From: Sphingomonas sp. | GTDB lineage: Bacteria; Pseudomonadota; Alphaproteobacteria; Sphingomonadales; Sphingomonadaceae | Assembly: GCF_013812825.1 (NCBI RefSeq) | Contig: NZ_JACCSU010000013.1 | Coordinates: 1-48,537, forward strand | Direction: 5' to 3' | DNA: 48,537 bases | Part shown: piece by piece, positions 1-8,312 of the stretch | Layout: each line of letters opens with the position of its first letter | How positions within the stretch are numbered: position 1 is the stretch's first letter | Notes under the pieces: generated by a model | Told to the model about the DNA's origin: nothing | Seen by the model: only the letters and a program-made list of their open reading frames with translations | The model's database searches: none | Translations under genes and position numbers: made by a program

Positions 1-102
1 ACCTCGAGCGGCGGCACGTCGGGCGGTGGCACCTCCGGCGGCGGCAACTCGGGCGGCGGCGGCGGCTCAACGGGCGGCGGCGGCTCGGGCGGCAACGCCT
101 GA
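1..102 (+). CDS. 3' end of a Gly/Ser/Thr-rich protein (partial)
   Basis: The reading frame is open from the first base of the window and stops at TGA 100-102. The 33 visible residues are almost only Gly, Ser, Thr and Asn in GGGS/GGGT-like blocks, i.e. a flexible low-complexity tail. The body of the protein lies outside the window, so no function can be named. It is convergent with the ABC exporter downstream. The repetitive GGC codons could be prone to length variation. Confidence 0.55.
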   Translation, partial: TSSGGTSGGGTSGGGNSGGGGGSTGGGGSGGNA

Positions 103-111
103 GCGTTACGG

Positions 112-146
112 CGCCTGAGCTGCAGTCAGTGACCGTGGCTCAGGCG
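112..146. terminator. inverted repeat between convergent genes, possible terminator
   Basis: CGCCTGAGC (112-120) and GCTCAGGCG (138-146) are perfect 9-base arms around a 17-base loop. The repeat sits between the stop of the Gly-rich ORF and the stop of the ABC exporter, and its right arm overlaps the exporter stop codon. There is no T tract on either side, so intrinsic termination is only a possibility. Confidence 0.35.
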
Positions 147-1927
147 GCCTGTCCGGCGAACTGCAATTTGGCGAGGCTCGCGTAGAGGCCGTTCGCGGCC
201 GACAGAGTTGCGTGCGTCCCTTCCTCGACGATTCGCCCGCCGTCCATGACGATGATCCGGTGCGCGGCCCGCACCGTCGCCAGGCGGTGCGCGATCACCA
301 CCGTGGTGCGGGTCTGCATGAGCCGCTCGAGCGCTTCCTGGACCAGCCGCTCGCTTTGAGCGTCGAGCGCCGATGTCGCTTCGTCGAGCAGCAGCAACGG
401 CGAATCGCGCAGCAGCGCGCGGGCGATTGCAATGCGTTGGCGCTGGCCGCCCGACAAACGCGCTCCGCCCTCACCCAGGAAGCTGTCGTAGCCGTCCGGG
501 AGCTGGGCGATAAATTCATCCGCGTTGGCCGCCTGGGCGGCTTCGTGGATCTCGTCGTCGCTCGCGTCCCACCGGCCGTAGCGCAGATTGTCGCGCGCCG
601 ATGCTGCGAACAGCACGGTTTCCTGCGGGACGAAGGCGATGCGCTCGCGAATCGCCGCGGGATCGGCATCGCGCAGATCGACTCCGTCGAGAGTCACTCG
701 GCCTTCCTGCGGATCGTAAAAGCGCAGCGCGAGCTGGAACAGGGTGGACTTGCCGGCGCCGGACGGACCGACGACCGCGACGGTCTCGCCGGGAGCGATC
801 GCCAGGCTGAGCTCGTGCACCGCCTTGTCATCCGGGCGAGTGGGATAGAGGAAGGTCACCTGGTCAAAGCTGAGCGCACCTCGCGCGGGCTCGGGCAGGG
901 GCACCGGATTTGCGGGCGCGCGAATCTCCGTCCTCTCGCGCATCAGCTCCTCGATCCGGCCGGCCGCGCCCGAACCGCGAAGCAGGTCCCCGTAAACCTC
1001 CGTCACCGCCCCGAAGGCGCCGCCGACTAGCACTCCGGTGAACACGAACGCGGCGATCGTGCCGCCCGTCATCCGCCCCGCGGCGACATCGATGGCGCCT
1101 TCCCACAGCAGCAGGACGATCGACCCGAACACCAGGGCGATGATGGTGAAGGTCATCACCGCGCGCATCGAGAAGCGATGGCGCGCGACGGTGAAAGCAT
1201 TCTCGACCGCGGTCCGGAAGCGGCCGAGCTCGCGTTCCTCCTGCCCGAACGCCTGGACGACCTTCATCGCGCCGAGCGTCTCGGAGACCGTCGAGCCGAC
1301 GTCGGCGATGCGGTCCTGCGACGAGCGGCTGAGGCTGCGGATCCTTCGGCCGAAGAAGATCACCGGCCCGAAAACGAGCGGCAGGCCGATCACCAGCATT
1401 CCCGCGAGCTTGGGCGACAAGGCGAACAGATAGATGATTCCGCCGATGCCGGTTGCGAGGTTTCGCAGCGCGATCGACACGCTCGAGCCGACCACCTGCT
1501 CGAGGATCGCGGTGTCGGCGGTGAGCCGCGAGGCGATCTCCGACGGGCGGTTCTCTTCGAAGAAGCGCGGCGGCAAGGTCAGCAAATTCTCCTGCACCGC
1601 GACGCGCAGGTCGGCGATGGTCCGCTCGCCGATCCACGAGACGAAATAATAGCGGAGCGAAGTCGCGGCGGCGAGCACGACGACGATCATCAGCAAATAC
1701 TCAAAGGCGGTCCCCACCGCCTCGGCGCTCGCGCCGTCGGAGCCGAAGCCCCGGTCGATCACTCGTTTGAAGCCGTAGGGAATGGCCAGTGTCGCCGCCG
1801 ACGACAGGACGAGGAAAAACGCCGCCGCGGCGATCTGCAGCCGGTATTTGGACGCGTAGCGCCAGACGAGCCGCAGATTGCCGATCTTGCGGGTTTCTTC
1901 AGGCTGCTTTTCGGATTTCGACCCCAT
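140..1927 (-). CDS. ABC exporter, fused permease and ATPase (MsbA/ABCB-like)
   Basis: This is a 595-residue half-transporter expected to work as a homodimer in the inner membrane and to export a lipid or drug-like substrate. Residues about 25-320 form the six-helix ABC membrane domain. Residues about 345-590 form the nucleotide-binding domain, with Walker A GPSGAGKST (near 386), signature LSGGQRQR (near 488), Walker B LLLLDEATSALD (near 512) and the H-loop histidine in VVIAHRLAT. All catalytic motifs are intact. No good Shine-Dalgarno precedes the ATG, but the start gives a normal short basic N-terminus. It resembles the MsbA-related exporters common in alphaproteobacteria. The substrate cannot be told from sequence, and the neighbours (PHA depolymerase, divergent) do not help. 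Confidence 0.9.
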   Translation of the reverse strand: MGSKSEKQPEETRKIGNLRLVWRYASKYRLQIAAAAFFLVLSSAATLAIPYGFKRVIDRGFGSDGASAEAVGTAFEYLLMIVVVLAAATSLRYYFVSWIGERTIADLRVAVQENLLTLPPRFFEENRPSEIASRLTADTAILEQVVGSSVSIALRNLATGIGGIIYLFALSPKLAGMLVIGLPLVFGPVIFFGRRIRSLSRSSQDRIADVGSTVSETLGAMKVVQAFGQEERELGRFRTAVENAFTVARHRFSMRAVMTFTIIALVFGSIVLLLWEGAIDVAAGRMTGGTIAAFVFTGVLVGGAFGAVTEVYGDLLRGSGAAGRIEELMRERTEIRAPANPVPLPEPARGALSFDQVTFLYPTRPDDKAVHELSLAIAPGETVAVVGPSGAGKSTLFQLALRFYDPQEGRVTLDGVDLRDADPAAIRERIAFVPQETVLFAASARDNLRYGRWDASDDEIHEAAQAANADEFIAQLPDGYDSFLGEGGARLSGGQRQRIAIARALLRDSPLLLLDEATSALDAQSERLVQEALERLMQTRTTVVIAHRLATVRAAHRIIVMDGGRIVEEGTHATLSAANGLYASLAKLQFAGQAA

Positions 1928-1975
1928 CGCCGCGGGGCCTAGCAGTGTGGCGGGCCGGCCTCAATCAGGGCTGAA

Positions 1976-2004
1976 TTGCCGCAATGCAGCTTGCGCACTG
2001 CAGC
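1976..2004 (+). promoter_or_regulatory. tandem TGC/GCA-rich repeat upstream of phaZ, possible PhaR operator
   Basis: Two adjacent near-identical units, TTGCCGCAATGCAGC (1976-1990) and TTGCGCACTGCAGC (1991-2004), lie 71-99 bases upstream of the phaZ start. Known PhaR repressors of alphaproteobacterial PHA genes bind TGC/GCA-rich sites (CTGC-n-GCAG type). The assignment is by resemblance only. Confidence 0.4.
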
Positions 2005-2074
2005 ATCCGCCTTGCCTCGGGGGGCATGGAGCGCCACATGGCTCCTTCCAGCGCCAATTTTTCCCCGAGGTCCG

Positions 2075-3307
2075 ATGCTCTACGACGCCTACGAAGTGCA
2101 GCGTTCCTTCTTCGCGGGAGCGAGCAGGCTCGCTGGAATGGGCGCCGGGTGGCTCAATAATCCCGCCAATCCGCTGTCCTACAGCTCGATGGGCCCGGTC
2201 GTGGCGGCCAGCCTCGACGTGTTCGCGCACGCGGCGGCGCTGCGCGGCAAGCCCGAGTTCGGGCTCCATTCGACGACCGTCGGGCGCAAGACCGTGCCGG
2301 TCCGTGAGGAAATCGCCGTCTCCAAGCCATTCGGTGACCTCAAGCACTTCGTTCGGGCGGGAGCTCCGGCAAGCCATCCCAAGCTGCTGATCGTCGCGCC
2401 GATGTCCGGCCACTTCGCGACGCTCCTGCGCGGCACCGTCGAGCGGCTGCTTCCGCGCCACGACGTCTACATCACCGACTGGAAGGACGCGAAACTGGTG
2501 CCGTTGTCGGACGGCAGCTTCGATCTCGACGATTATGTCGATTATCTGATCGAGTTCCTCGAGGCGATCGGTGAGTCGGGCGGCGAGCGGCCGCACATGC
2601 TCGCCGTTTGCCAGCCCGCCGCGCCGGCGTTCGCGGCGACCGCTCTGATGGCGGCGGACAAGAACCCCTGGCGGCCCAGGTCGCTGACGATGATGGGCGG
2701 GCCGGTCGACACTCGCCAGGCGCCGACCGCGATCAACACGCTGGCGACGCAGCGGCCGCATGCCTGGTTCGAGAACAACGTCGTCGCGACCGTGCCGATG
2801 ATCTACCCGGGCGCGGGGCGCAAAGTGTACCCGGGCTTCCTGCAGCTCGCCGGATTCATGAGCATGAACCTTGGCGACCATTTGGTCAGCCACTGGGAGA
2901 TGTTCAAGCATCTCGTCGAGGGCGACGAGGAAAGCGCCGACGCGACCCGTGCTTTCTACGAGGAATATCGCTCGGTCAGCGACATGAGCGCGGAATTTTA
3001 TTTGCAGACGGTCGACGTGGTGTTCCAGCGCCACCTGCTGCCCGACGGCAAGTACGTCCATCGCGGCACGCGGGTCGATCCGGCGGCGATCCGCGACACC
3101 GCGCTGCTGGCGATCGAAGGCGAGCGCGACGACATTTCGGGGCTTGGCCAGACCCGAGCCGCGCTCGACATCGCCAAGCGTCTTCCGGCGTCGAAGAAGA
3201 AATATTTCATGGCCAGAGACGCGGGTCATTACGGCATCTTCAACGGCCGCAAGTGGCGCGACAATATCGCCCCGGTGGTCGAGAAGTGGATCGCGCATAA
3301 CAACTAA
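2075..3307 (+). CDS. phaZ: intracellular polyhydroxyalkanoate depolymerase
   Basis: The 410-residue protein is expected to hydrolyse stored polyhydroxybutyrate/alkanoate granules. It has an alpha/beta-hydrolase fold. The nucleophile elbow reads AVCQPAAP with Cys179, matching the Cys nucleophile of Ralstonia-type intracellular PhaZ rather than the serine of secreted depolymerases. The late AGHYGIF motif carries the likely catalytic histidine. The frame is open further upstream, but ATG 2075 has a GAGG at 2067-2070 and begins with the MLYDAYE sequence typical of the family. It stands alone on the plus strand and is convergent with an operon holding a thiolase and a MaoC hydratase that could process the released monomers. 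The TGC-rich repeat upstream suggests PHA-responsive control. Confidence 0.9.
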   Translation: MLYDAYEVQRSFFAGASRLAGMGAGWLNNPANPLSYSSMGPVVAASLDVFAHAAALRGKPEFGLHSTTVGRKTVPVREEIAVSKPFGDLKHFVRAGAPASHPKLLIVAPMSGHFATLLRGTVERLLPRHDVYITDWKDAKLVPLSDGSFDLDDYVDYLIEFLEAIGESGGERPHMLAVCQPAAPAFAATALMAADKNPWRPRSLTMMGGPVDTRQAPTAINTLATQRPHAWFENNVVATVPMIYPGAGRKVYPGFLQLAGFMSMNLGDHLVSHWEMFKHLVEGDEESADATRAFYEEYRSVSDMSAEFYLQTVDVVFQRHLLPDGKYVHRGTRVDPAAIRDTALLAIEGERDDISGLGQTRAALDIAKRLPASKKKYFMARDAGHYGIFNGRKWRDNIAPVVEKWIAHNN

Positions 3308-3353
3308 ACTACTGTCGGGGATTGAAAATATTGCCTTGGCCACCATTTTCTTG

Positions 3354-3371
3354 CGATTGGCTCAACAATCG
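3354..3371 (+). promoter_or_regulatory. hairpin just upstream of a perfect Shine-Dalgarno
   Basis: CGATTG (3354-3359), loop GCTCAA, CAATCG (3366-3371) form a perfect 6-bp stem. It ends one or two bases before AAGGAGGT, the Shine-Dalgarno of the 22-codon ORF. It could expose or protect the ribosome site; the role is unknown. Confidence 0.4.
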
Positions 3372-3386
3372 AAAGGAGGTGGTCTG

Positions 3387-3455
3387 ATGTCTCATTGTCG
3401 AATGCCGTTCGCGGCGAAATTGGTGAGCGCAGCCTCCGCGGGGGTTCTCGCTTAA
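3387..3455 (+). CDS. 22-residue small ORF with perfect Shine-Dalgarno
   Basis: ATG 3387 follows AAAGGAGGTGGTCTG, which contains a full-length anti-16S sequence at proper spacing. The peptide is 22 residues (MSHCRMPF...GVLA), mildly hydrophobic after a short Cys/His/Arg start, and stops at TAA 3453-3455. A hairpin precedes the ribosome site, and a strong terminator starts 33 bases after the stop, so the ORF looks like a self-contained short transcript or a tail of the phaZ transcript. No family is recognised. It could be a real small protein, a leader peptide or a small RNA with incidental coding. Confidence 0.45.
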   Translation: MSHCRMPFAAKLVSAASAGVLA

Positions 3456-3487
3456 CGATTTTCAGGCCGCTTCACGGCTGACAATGG

Positions 3488-3521
3488 AAAGGCCGTCCGG
3501 GTTCCTGCCCGGGCGGCCTTT
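3488..3521. terminator. strong bidirectional terminator hairpin
   Basis: AAAGGCCGTCCGGG (3488-3501), loop TTCCTG, CCCGGGCGGCCTTT (3508-3521) pair over 14 bases with one G-T wobble. The flanking A/T runs suit termination in both directions. It separates the plus-strand phaZ/small ORF from the minus-strand operon, whose last gene stops 3 bases away. Confidence 0.85.
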
Positions 3522-3523
3522 CG

Positions 3524-3787
3524 CTATGTCCAGCGCTCGGCGTCGGAGAGCGCCGCCTCGACCATTTTCGCCCAGGTTTCGGAATCGCCGGCTGCGGCCA
3601 TCCGCTCGTCCGGCTCGCGCATGGTGTGGAGGACCGCCAGCGCCTGATTGACGTGCTCGCGCCAGACGAGGTCGATCTTGTCGGCGGCGGACGGGTCGCT
3701 GCCTTCCGCGTTGCTGCTGTGCGCGGCGCCGGCGAGGACTCGGGCAATGCGCTCGACCAAAGGCTGCTCGGAAACGGGCATGTACAT
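3524..3787 (-). CDS. hypothetical protein, 87 residues
   Basis: This small, acidic, apparently soluble and mostly helical protein has no signal peptide or membrane segment. ATG at 3787 has an excellent GCAGGAGGAC Shine-Dalgarno, so it is very probably translated. It is the last gene of the MscS-MaoC-thiolase-DUF4126 operon, 18 bases after the DUF4126 stop, and runs into the strong terminator. I do not recognise a domain. The conserved look of its helices (IDLVWREHVNQALAVL) suggests a genuine family, but no role can be assigned. Confidence 0.7.
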   Translation of the reverse strand: MYMPVSEQPLVERIARVLAGAAHSSNAEGSDPSAADKIDLVWREHVNQALAVLHTMREPDERMAAAGDSETWAKMVEAALSDAERWT

Positions 3788-3805
3788 GTCCTCCTGCTTG
3801 CAGGT

Positions 3806-4405
3806 TCAACCCGCTTGCCGCCGTTTGGGTTCAAGCAGGCGCCTGAGAAGCCGGCGCGCGGCGAGCACCAGCCACAGCGACAGGATGACGAGGATGGCCG
3901 CGATCAAGGCGGCGGCGATCGGGTTGGCGATGGCCAGGGCGAGCAGGCCCGCGGTGGCGACGTCTTCGCCGGTCGAGACGACGACGTTGGAATAGGGCTC
4001 GGGGCTGGCGTTGACGAGCGTCCGGGCGCCAGCCTTGCCAGCATGGGCGGTGAACGCCGCGGCGCCGCCAAGCAGGAAGCTCGCGACCTGCCAGGCGGGG
4101 TCGCCGGCATCGATGACCGCCAGCGACAGCAAGGCTCCGCCGATCGGGCGGACGAAGCCGTGCACCGAGTCCCAGGCGCTGTCGACCCAGGCGACCTTGT
4201 CGGCGAAGAATTCCGCCACCGCGCCCGCCGCGGCAATCCCGAGCACCCAATTGTTGGCGAGAACGTCGAGCCCCTCGAGCCGCTCGGGCAGGTCGATCCA
4301 GCCGAACTTCATCGCCAGCCCGGTGGCGAAGGTCACGAGATAGAGCCGCCAGCCGGCGAGCAGGCTGAGCGACGAGGCGAGGGCGATGAGCTCGATTGCG
4401 TTCAT
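3806..4405 (-). CDS. DUF4126 family integral membrane protein
   Basis: The 199-residue protein starts MNAIELIALASSLSLLAGWRL, typical of DUF4126. Several hydrophobic segments (about 4-25, 45-65, 80-100, 110-125 and 150-180) mark it as polytopic in the inner membrane, and it ends in a basic tail. The open frame reaches upstream to 4654, but that part overlaps the thiolase gene. ATG 4405 lies 5 bases after the thiolase stop and fits the family start. The function of DUF4126 is unknown. Confidence 0.85.
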   Translation of the reverse strand: MNAIELIALASSLSLLAGWRLYLVTFATGLAMKFGWIDLPERLEGLDVLANNWVLGIAAAGAVAEFFADKVAWVDSAWDSVHGFVRPIGGALLSLAVIDAGDPAWQVASFLLGGAAAFTAHAGKAGARTLVNASPEPYSNVVVSTGEDVATAGLLALAIANPIAAALIAAILVILSLWLVLAARRLLRRLLEPKRRQAG

Positions 4406-4410
4406 TTGGG

Positions 4411-5592
4411 CTATAGCACCTCGAACAGCCCGGCCGCGCCCATGCCGCCGCCGACGCACATGGTGACCACGACATGCCTGGCGCCGCGGCGCTTGCCTTC
4501 GATCAACGCGTGGCCGGTCAATCGCGCGCCGCTCATTCCGTACGGATGGCCGACCGAGATCGCGCCGCCGTCGACGTTCAATTTGTCGTCGGGGATTTTG
4601 AGCTTGTCCTGGCAATAGAGCACCTGGACCGCGAACGCCTCGTTCAATTCCCACAGGTCGATGTCATCCACCGTGAGGCCGAATCGGCCGAGCAGCTTGG
4701 GCACCGCGAACACCGGACCGATGCCCATCTCCTCGGGCTCGGTCCCGGCGACCGCCATGCCGAGATAGCGGCCGAGCGGCTCGAGCCCGCGCTTTTGGGC
4801 CAGCGACGCCTCCATCACCACGCTGACCGACGCCCCGTCACTCAGCTGGCTGGCGTTGCCCGCGGTGATCAATTTGTCGGGACCGCGCACCGGCTCGAGC
4901 TTGGCCAGGCCCTCGAGCGTCGTGTCGGGGCGGTTGCCTTCGTCCTTGTCGAGAGTGACCTCGCGCATCGACACTGCGCCGGTTTCCTTGTCCTTCACCG
5001 CCATGGTCGCGGTGACCGGGATGATCTCGTCGGCAAAGCGGCCCTCGGCCTGGGCGGCGGCGGTGCGCTGCTGCGAGCGCAGCGCATATTCATCGCAGCG
5101 CTCGCGGCTGACGGAGTAGCGGTGGCCGACGATCTCGGCGGTGTCGATCATCGGCATGTAGACGCCGTTGTGCATCGACAGCAGCTCGGGGTCCGGCCCC
5201 AGGCGCATTTCGCCGGTCTGCACGAGGCTGATCGATTCCACTCCGCCGGCGACGACCACGTCCATGCGGTCGACGATCACCTGTTTGGCGGCGGTCGCGA
5301 TCGCCATCAGTCCCGACGCGCATTGCCGGTCGATCGAAATTCCGGCGACGGTCACCGGAAGCCCGGCCCGAAGCGCGGCGGTCCGGCCGATGGTCGTCTG
5401 GACGCCCTGCTGCAGCGCCGCGCCCATGATCACGTCGTCGATCTCCGCCGGGTCGAGTTTCGCCCGCTCGACGACCGCCCGGATGGGATGGGCGGCGAGC
5501 GTCGGCGACGGGGTCGCGTTGAAGGCGCCGCGGTAGGCCTTGCCGATCGGGGTGCGGGCGGTCGCTACGATGACGGCGTCGCGGGTGGGCAT
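4411..5592 (-). CDS. acetyl-CoA C-acyltransferase (thiolase)
   Basis: This 393-residue thiolase-superfamily enzyme either cleaves 3-ketoacyl-CoA in beta-oxidation or condenses acetyl-CoA. The nucleophile Cys91 lies in DRQCASG, the second active-site histidine in [11 protein letters not shown], and the C-terminal cysteine in [11 protein letters not shown], so all catalytic residues are present. The length is normal. It follows the MaoC hydratase by one base, so the two are probably cotranslated. With the convergent PHA depolymerase this points to acyl-CoA/PHA metabolism. FadA-like degradation and PhaA-like synthesis cannot be told apart here. Confidence 0.92.
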   Translation of the reverse strand: MPTRDAVIVATARTPIGKAYRGAFNATPSPTLAAHPIRAVVERAKLDPAEIDDVIMGAALQQGVQTTIGRTAALRAGLPVTVAGISIDRQCASGLMAIATAAKQVIVDRMDVVVAGGVESISLVQTGEMRLGPDPELLSMHNGVYMPMIDTAEIVGHRYSVSRERCDEYALRSQQRTAAAQAEGRFADEIIPVTATMAVKDKETGAVSMREVTLDKDEGNRPDTTLEGLAKLEPVRGPDKLITAGNASQLSDGASVSVVMEASLAQKRGLEPLGRYLGMAVAGTEPEEMGIGPVFAVPKLLGRFGLTVDDIDLWELNEAFAVQVLYCQDKLKIPDDKLNVDGGAISVGHPYGMSGARLTGHALIEGKRRGARHVVVTMCVGGGMGAAGLFEVL

Positions 5593-5593
5593 C

Positions 5594-6058
5594 TCAATCT
5601 CCTCGGACGAACAGCAAGGCGAGCCACTGGGCGGTGAGCGCGGGCTTGTCCGCGTGCTCGATCTCGACGGTCACCGAGTGGCGAACGAGGATTTGCCCCG
5701 GCGCCTTGTCCTCGACCGAGTCAAGCGTGAAGCGGCCGCGGATGCGTTGTCCGGCCCGCACCGGGGCGACGAAGCGCACCCGGTCGAGGCCGTAATTGAC
5801 GCTCATCCGGAGGCCGTCGGGGACCAGCATCGCGTCGGCTCCCATCCGCGACAGCATCGACAGGGACAGAAAGCCGTGGGCGACGGTGCCGCCGAACAGG
5901 GTCTGCCCGGCCGCTTGCGCATCGACGTGGATGAACTGGCGGTCCTCGGTCGCCTCGGCGAAAGCATCGATCCGCGGATGGTCGATGGTCAGCCAATCCG
6001 AAACCCCGATTTCGGTGCCGATGCGGGAGCGGATTGCATCGAGCGAGGCGGTCGGCAT
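5594..6058 (-). CDS. MaoC-family (R)-specific enoyl-CoA hydratase-like protein
   Basis: The 154-residue protein has a single hot-dog domain. The hydratase-2 signature is visible: [14 protein letters not shown] supplies the catalytic Asp/His pair (the Asp of EDRQ and the His of FIHVD), followed by [13 protein letters not shown]. Such enzymes hydrate trans-2-enoyl-CoA to (R)-3-hydroxyacyl-CoA, linking beta-oxidation to PHA (PhaJ role). ATG overlaps the MscS stop by one base (TGATG) and the gene ends one base before the thiolase. A nodulation protein N-like role is an alternative within the family. Confidence 0.85.
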   Translation of the reverse strand: MPTASLDAIRSRIGTEIGVSDWLTIDHPRIDAFAEATEDRQFIHVDAQAAGQTLFGGTVAHGFLSLSMLSRMGADAMLVPDGLRMSVNYGLDRVRFVAPVRAGQRIRGRFTLDSVEDKAPGQILVRHSVTVEIEHADKPALTAQWLALLFVRGD

Positions 6059-7191
6059 CAGCGTTTGGCCGCCGGAGGCGCGTAGGGCATGACCAATGTG
6101 CCGTCGGGCGCGGCGGTGAAGGTCGTCTGCGTCGGGTAAGCAAACTCCACGTCGTTCAGAGCGAACATGCGCATGAGGCCGGTGACGATCGCGGTTCGGT
6201 CGCTGGCGACGACATCCGGGTCGGTGGTCGCGGAATCGAAGATCAGCTCGAAATCGATGCTCGAGGGTCCAAAACCGAGGATCGCGCAGCGCACCAGGGT
6301 GCAGCCGGAGCGATTGGCGACGACGCTTCGGGCGAGCTCGGGGACCCGCTCGAGAAGCTCCGGAGGGGTCTGATAGACGAGGCCGAAGGTCAGCGTCGTT
6401 CGGCGGCTGTGGCCGGCGGCGTAATTGTGGATCTCCTGTTCGAGCAGCTTGGTGTTGGCCATCACCAGTTGCTGGCCGTCGAGCGACCGCAGACGGGTGG
6501 TTTTCAGGCCGATCTTCTCGACCGTGCCGACGCTTTGCCCGTAGCGGATGGTGTCGCCGCGCCGGAACGGCCGGTCGATCAGGATCGCGAGGGCTGCGAA
6601 CAGGTCGGAGAAGATGCCCTGAGCGGCCAGGCCAATGGCGATTCCGCCGATTCCGAGCCCGGCGATCAGAGCGGTGACGTTGACCCCGACATTGTCGAGG
6701 ATGACGATGATCGCGATCGCGAACAAGGCGACGCTGACCAGCACCCGGATGATCGTCATGGCGTTGGCGAGCGTGCTCTCGCCATCATCGTCGCGGGCCC
6801 GGCGCCCGATGACTCCAAGGATCAGCTCGCGCGCCCAGACCGCGCCCTGGAACGCGGCGGCGATGATGAACAAGATGTCGGCGAGCCGGCCGATGCGGGG
6901 TGGCACGACGGCGAAGGTGACGACGATGTCCAGCGCGGCCGCGATCATGAAGAAGACGCTGGTCTTGACGAGCACCCGGCCGATGATGCCGCGCCAGCGC
7001 GTGCACTCGGGGTCGCTCGCGGACATCATTGCGCCGATGCCACGAAGGACCAGCATGACGGCGACGATGCCGGCCGCGACCGCAAGGCCGGTCGGCAAGT
7101 CGTCGCGGTTGGCCTCGAACCACCGCGCTATCGCTTCGATCGTCCCGCGGCCCGAGCCGACCGCTTCGCCTGAATTGCGGGTGATCGCCAT
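6058..7191 (-). CDS. mechanosensitive channel, MscS family
   Basis: The 377-residue inner-membrane protein has about four to five hydrophobic helices in residues 30-220. The MscS pore helix (ALIAGLGIGGIAIGLAAQGI) is followed by a DLFAALAILIDRPFRRGD beta domain and a C-terminal alpha/beta vestibule. The Gly/Ala packing of the pore helix is intact. It is the first gene of the five-gene minus-strand operon and is translationally coupled to MaoC. Such channels release solutes on hypo-osmotic shock; why it heads an acyl-CoA operon is unclear. Confidence 0.9.
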   Translation of the reverse strand: MAITRNSGEAVGSGRGTIEAIARWFEANRDDLPTGLAVAAGIVAVMLVLRGIGAMMSASDPECTRWRGIIGRVLVKTSVFFMIAAALDIVVTFAVVPPRIGRLADILFIIAAAFQGAVWARELILGVIGRRARDDDGESTLANAMTIIRVLVSVALFAIAIIVILDNVGVNVTALIAGLGIGGIAIGLAAQGIFSDLFAALAILIDRPFRRGDTIRYGQSVGTVEKIGLKTTRLRSLDGQQLVMANTKLLEQEIHNYAAGHSRRTTLTFGLVYQTPPELLERVPELARSVVANRSGCTLVRCAILGFGPSSIDFELIFDSATTDPDVVASDRTAIVTGLMRMFALNDVEFAYPTQTTFTAAPDGTLVMPYAPPAAKR

Positions 7192-7222
7192 TGCGGCCCC
7201 ATGGCGAGGAACGGGGGGTCGA

Positions 7223-8263
7223 TCAAGCGCGGGCGTTTGTCTTTCGCTTGCGGGCGCTGGCGGTCAGAAACTTGCACAGCCCGACTTCGGCCGACGAAAG
7301 CCACTTGCGCGAGCGAGGACGCTCCATCCCCTGCAAGGCGCCGCGGGGCCGCTCCCTGGCGGCCTCGACCAGCGCCGGGTGAACGTAGGATTTGCGGCTG
7401 ATCGCGACGGTGTTGCCGAGCGCCTCGGCGACCGGCTCGATCATCGTGTTGACGCTGACCTTCTGTTGCTCGCCGGCATCGAGCAATTGCTCGAACGCGA
7501 TGACGCTCGCGCCCCAGGTGCGGAAATGCTTGGCGGTGAACTCGCCGCCGGTGGCTTCGCGGATATAGTCGTTGACGTCGGCCGACGAAATGGCCTGGGG
7601 TTCGCCGTCGCCGTTCACATATTGGAACAAGGCCTGGCCTGGCAGCTCCTGGCAGCGGCGCACGACTCGGCCGAGCCGGCGGTCGGTGATGGTCACCTCG
7701 CGGACGATGCCGTGCTTGCCGGCAAAGCGCATCTTCAGCTTGTTGCCACTTCCCTTGATGTGCCTCTGGAGTAGCGTGGTCGCGCCGAAGCTCTTGTTCT
7801 GCTTTGCATATTCCTCGTTGCCGACCCTCAGATATTGGGTGTCGAGCAAGCGGACGACCGCGGCCAGCACGGCCTCGCGGTTGAGCTTGCGCTGGTTCAA
7901 ATGCTTTTCGACGGTTCGGCGAAGCTTGGGGAGCTTCTTGCCGAACTCGACCAGCCCGGCGAATTTGCTCGCCTCGGCGTTGGCGCGGAAATTGGGGTGG
8001 TAGCGATACTGCTTGCGGCCGCGAGCATCGATTCCGGTCGCCTGGAGATGGCCGTTGGCGTCGGCGCAGAACCAGGCGTTGGTGTAGGCGGGCGGAAGGC
8101 CGATCGAATTTAGGCGCTCGATGGTCTCGCGGTCAGTGATGCGTTCGCCTTTTTCGTCGAAATAGGCCCAGTAGCGGCCCATCCGCTTGCGCGTGTAGCC
8201 GGGTTCGCAATCGCTGCTGTGGCGCAGCATCAGTTGTGCTTTTCTTCGCGCATGGGCCGGCAT
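7223..8263 (-). CDS. DNA topoisomerase IB (poxvirus/bacterial type)
   Basis: The 346-residue enzyme relaxes supercoils by a 3'-phosphotyrosyl intermediate. The N-terminal domain shows GRYWAYFDEKGERI and the LPPAYTNAW wedge. Probable catalytic residues are Arg146 (YLRVGNE), Lys183 (FAGKHG), Arg248 (KHFRTWGA) and Tyr293 (SRKSYVHPAL). The length is typical. The frame is open far upstream, but ATG 8263 is the first start that does not run into the divergent DJ-1 gene. It is monocistronic as far as can be seen. Confidence 0.92.
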   Translation of the reverse strand: MPAHARRKAQLMLRHSSDCEPGYTRKRMGRYWAYFDEKGERITDRETIERLNSIGLPPAYTNAWFCADANGHLQATGIDARGRKQYRYHPNFRANAEASKFAGLVEFGKKLPKLRRTVEKHLNQRKLNREAVLAAVVRLLDTQYLRVGNEEYAKQNKSFGATTLLQRHIKGSGNKLKMRFAGKHGIVREVTITDRRLGRVVRRCQELPGQALFQYVNGDGEPQAISSADVNDYIREATGGEFTAKHFRTWGASVIAFEQLLDAGEQQKVSVNTMIEPVAEALGNTVAISRKSYVHPALVEAARERPRGALQGMERPRSRKWLSSAEVGLCKFLTASARKRKTNARA

Positions 8264-8312
8264 AAGCGAGTGGTGGCTGCAACGGTTCCTGTAAAGGCTT
8301 GGGGAGGCTGCG

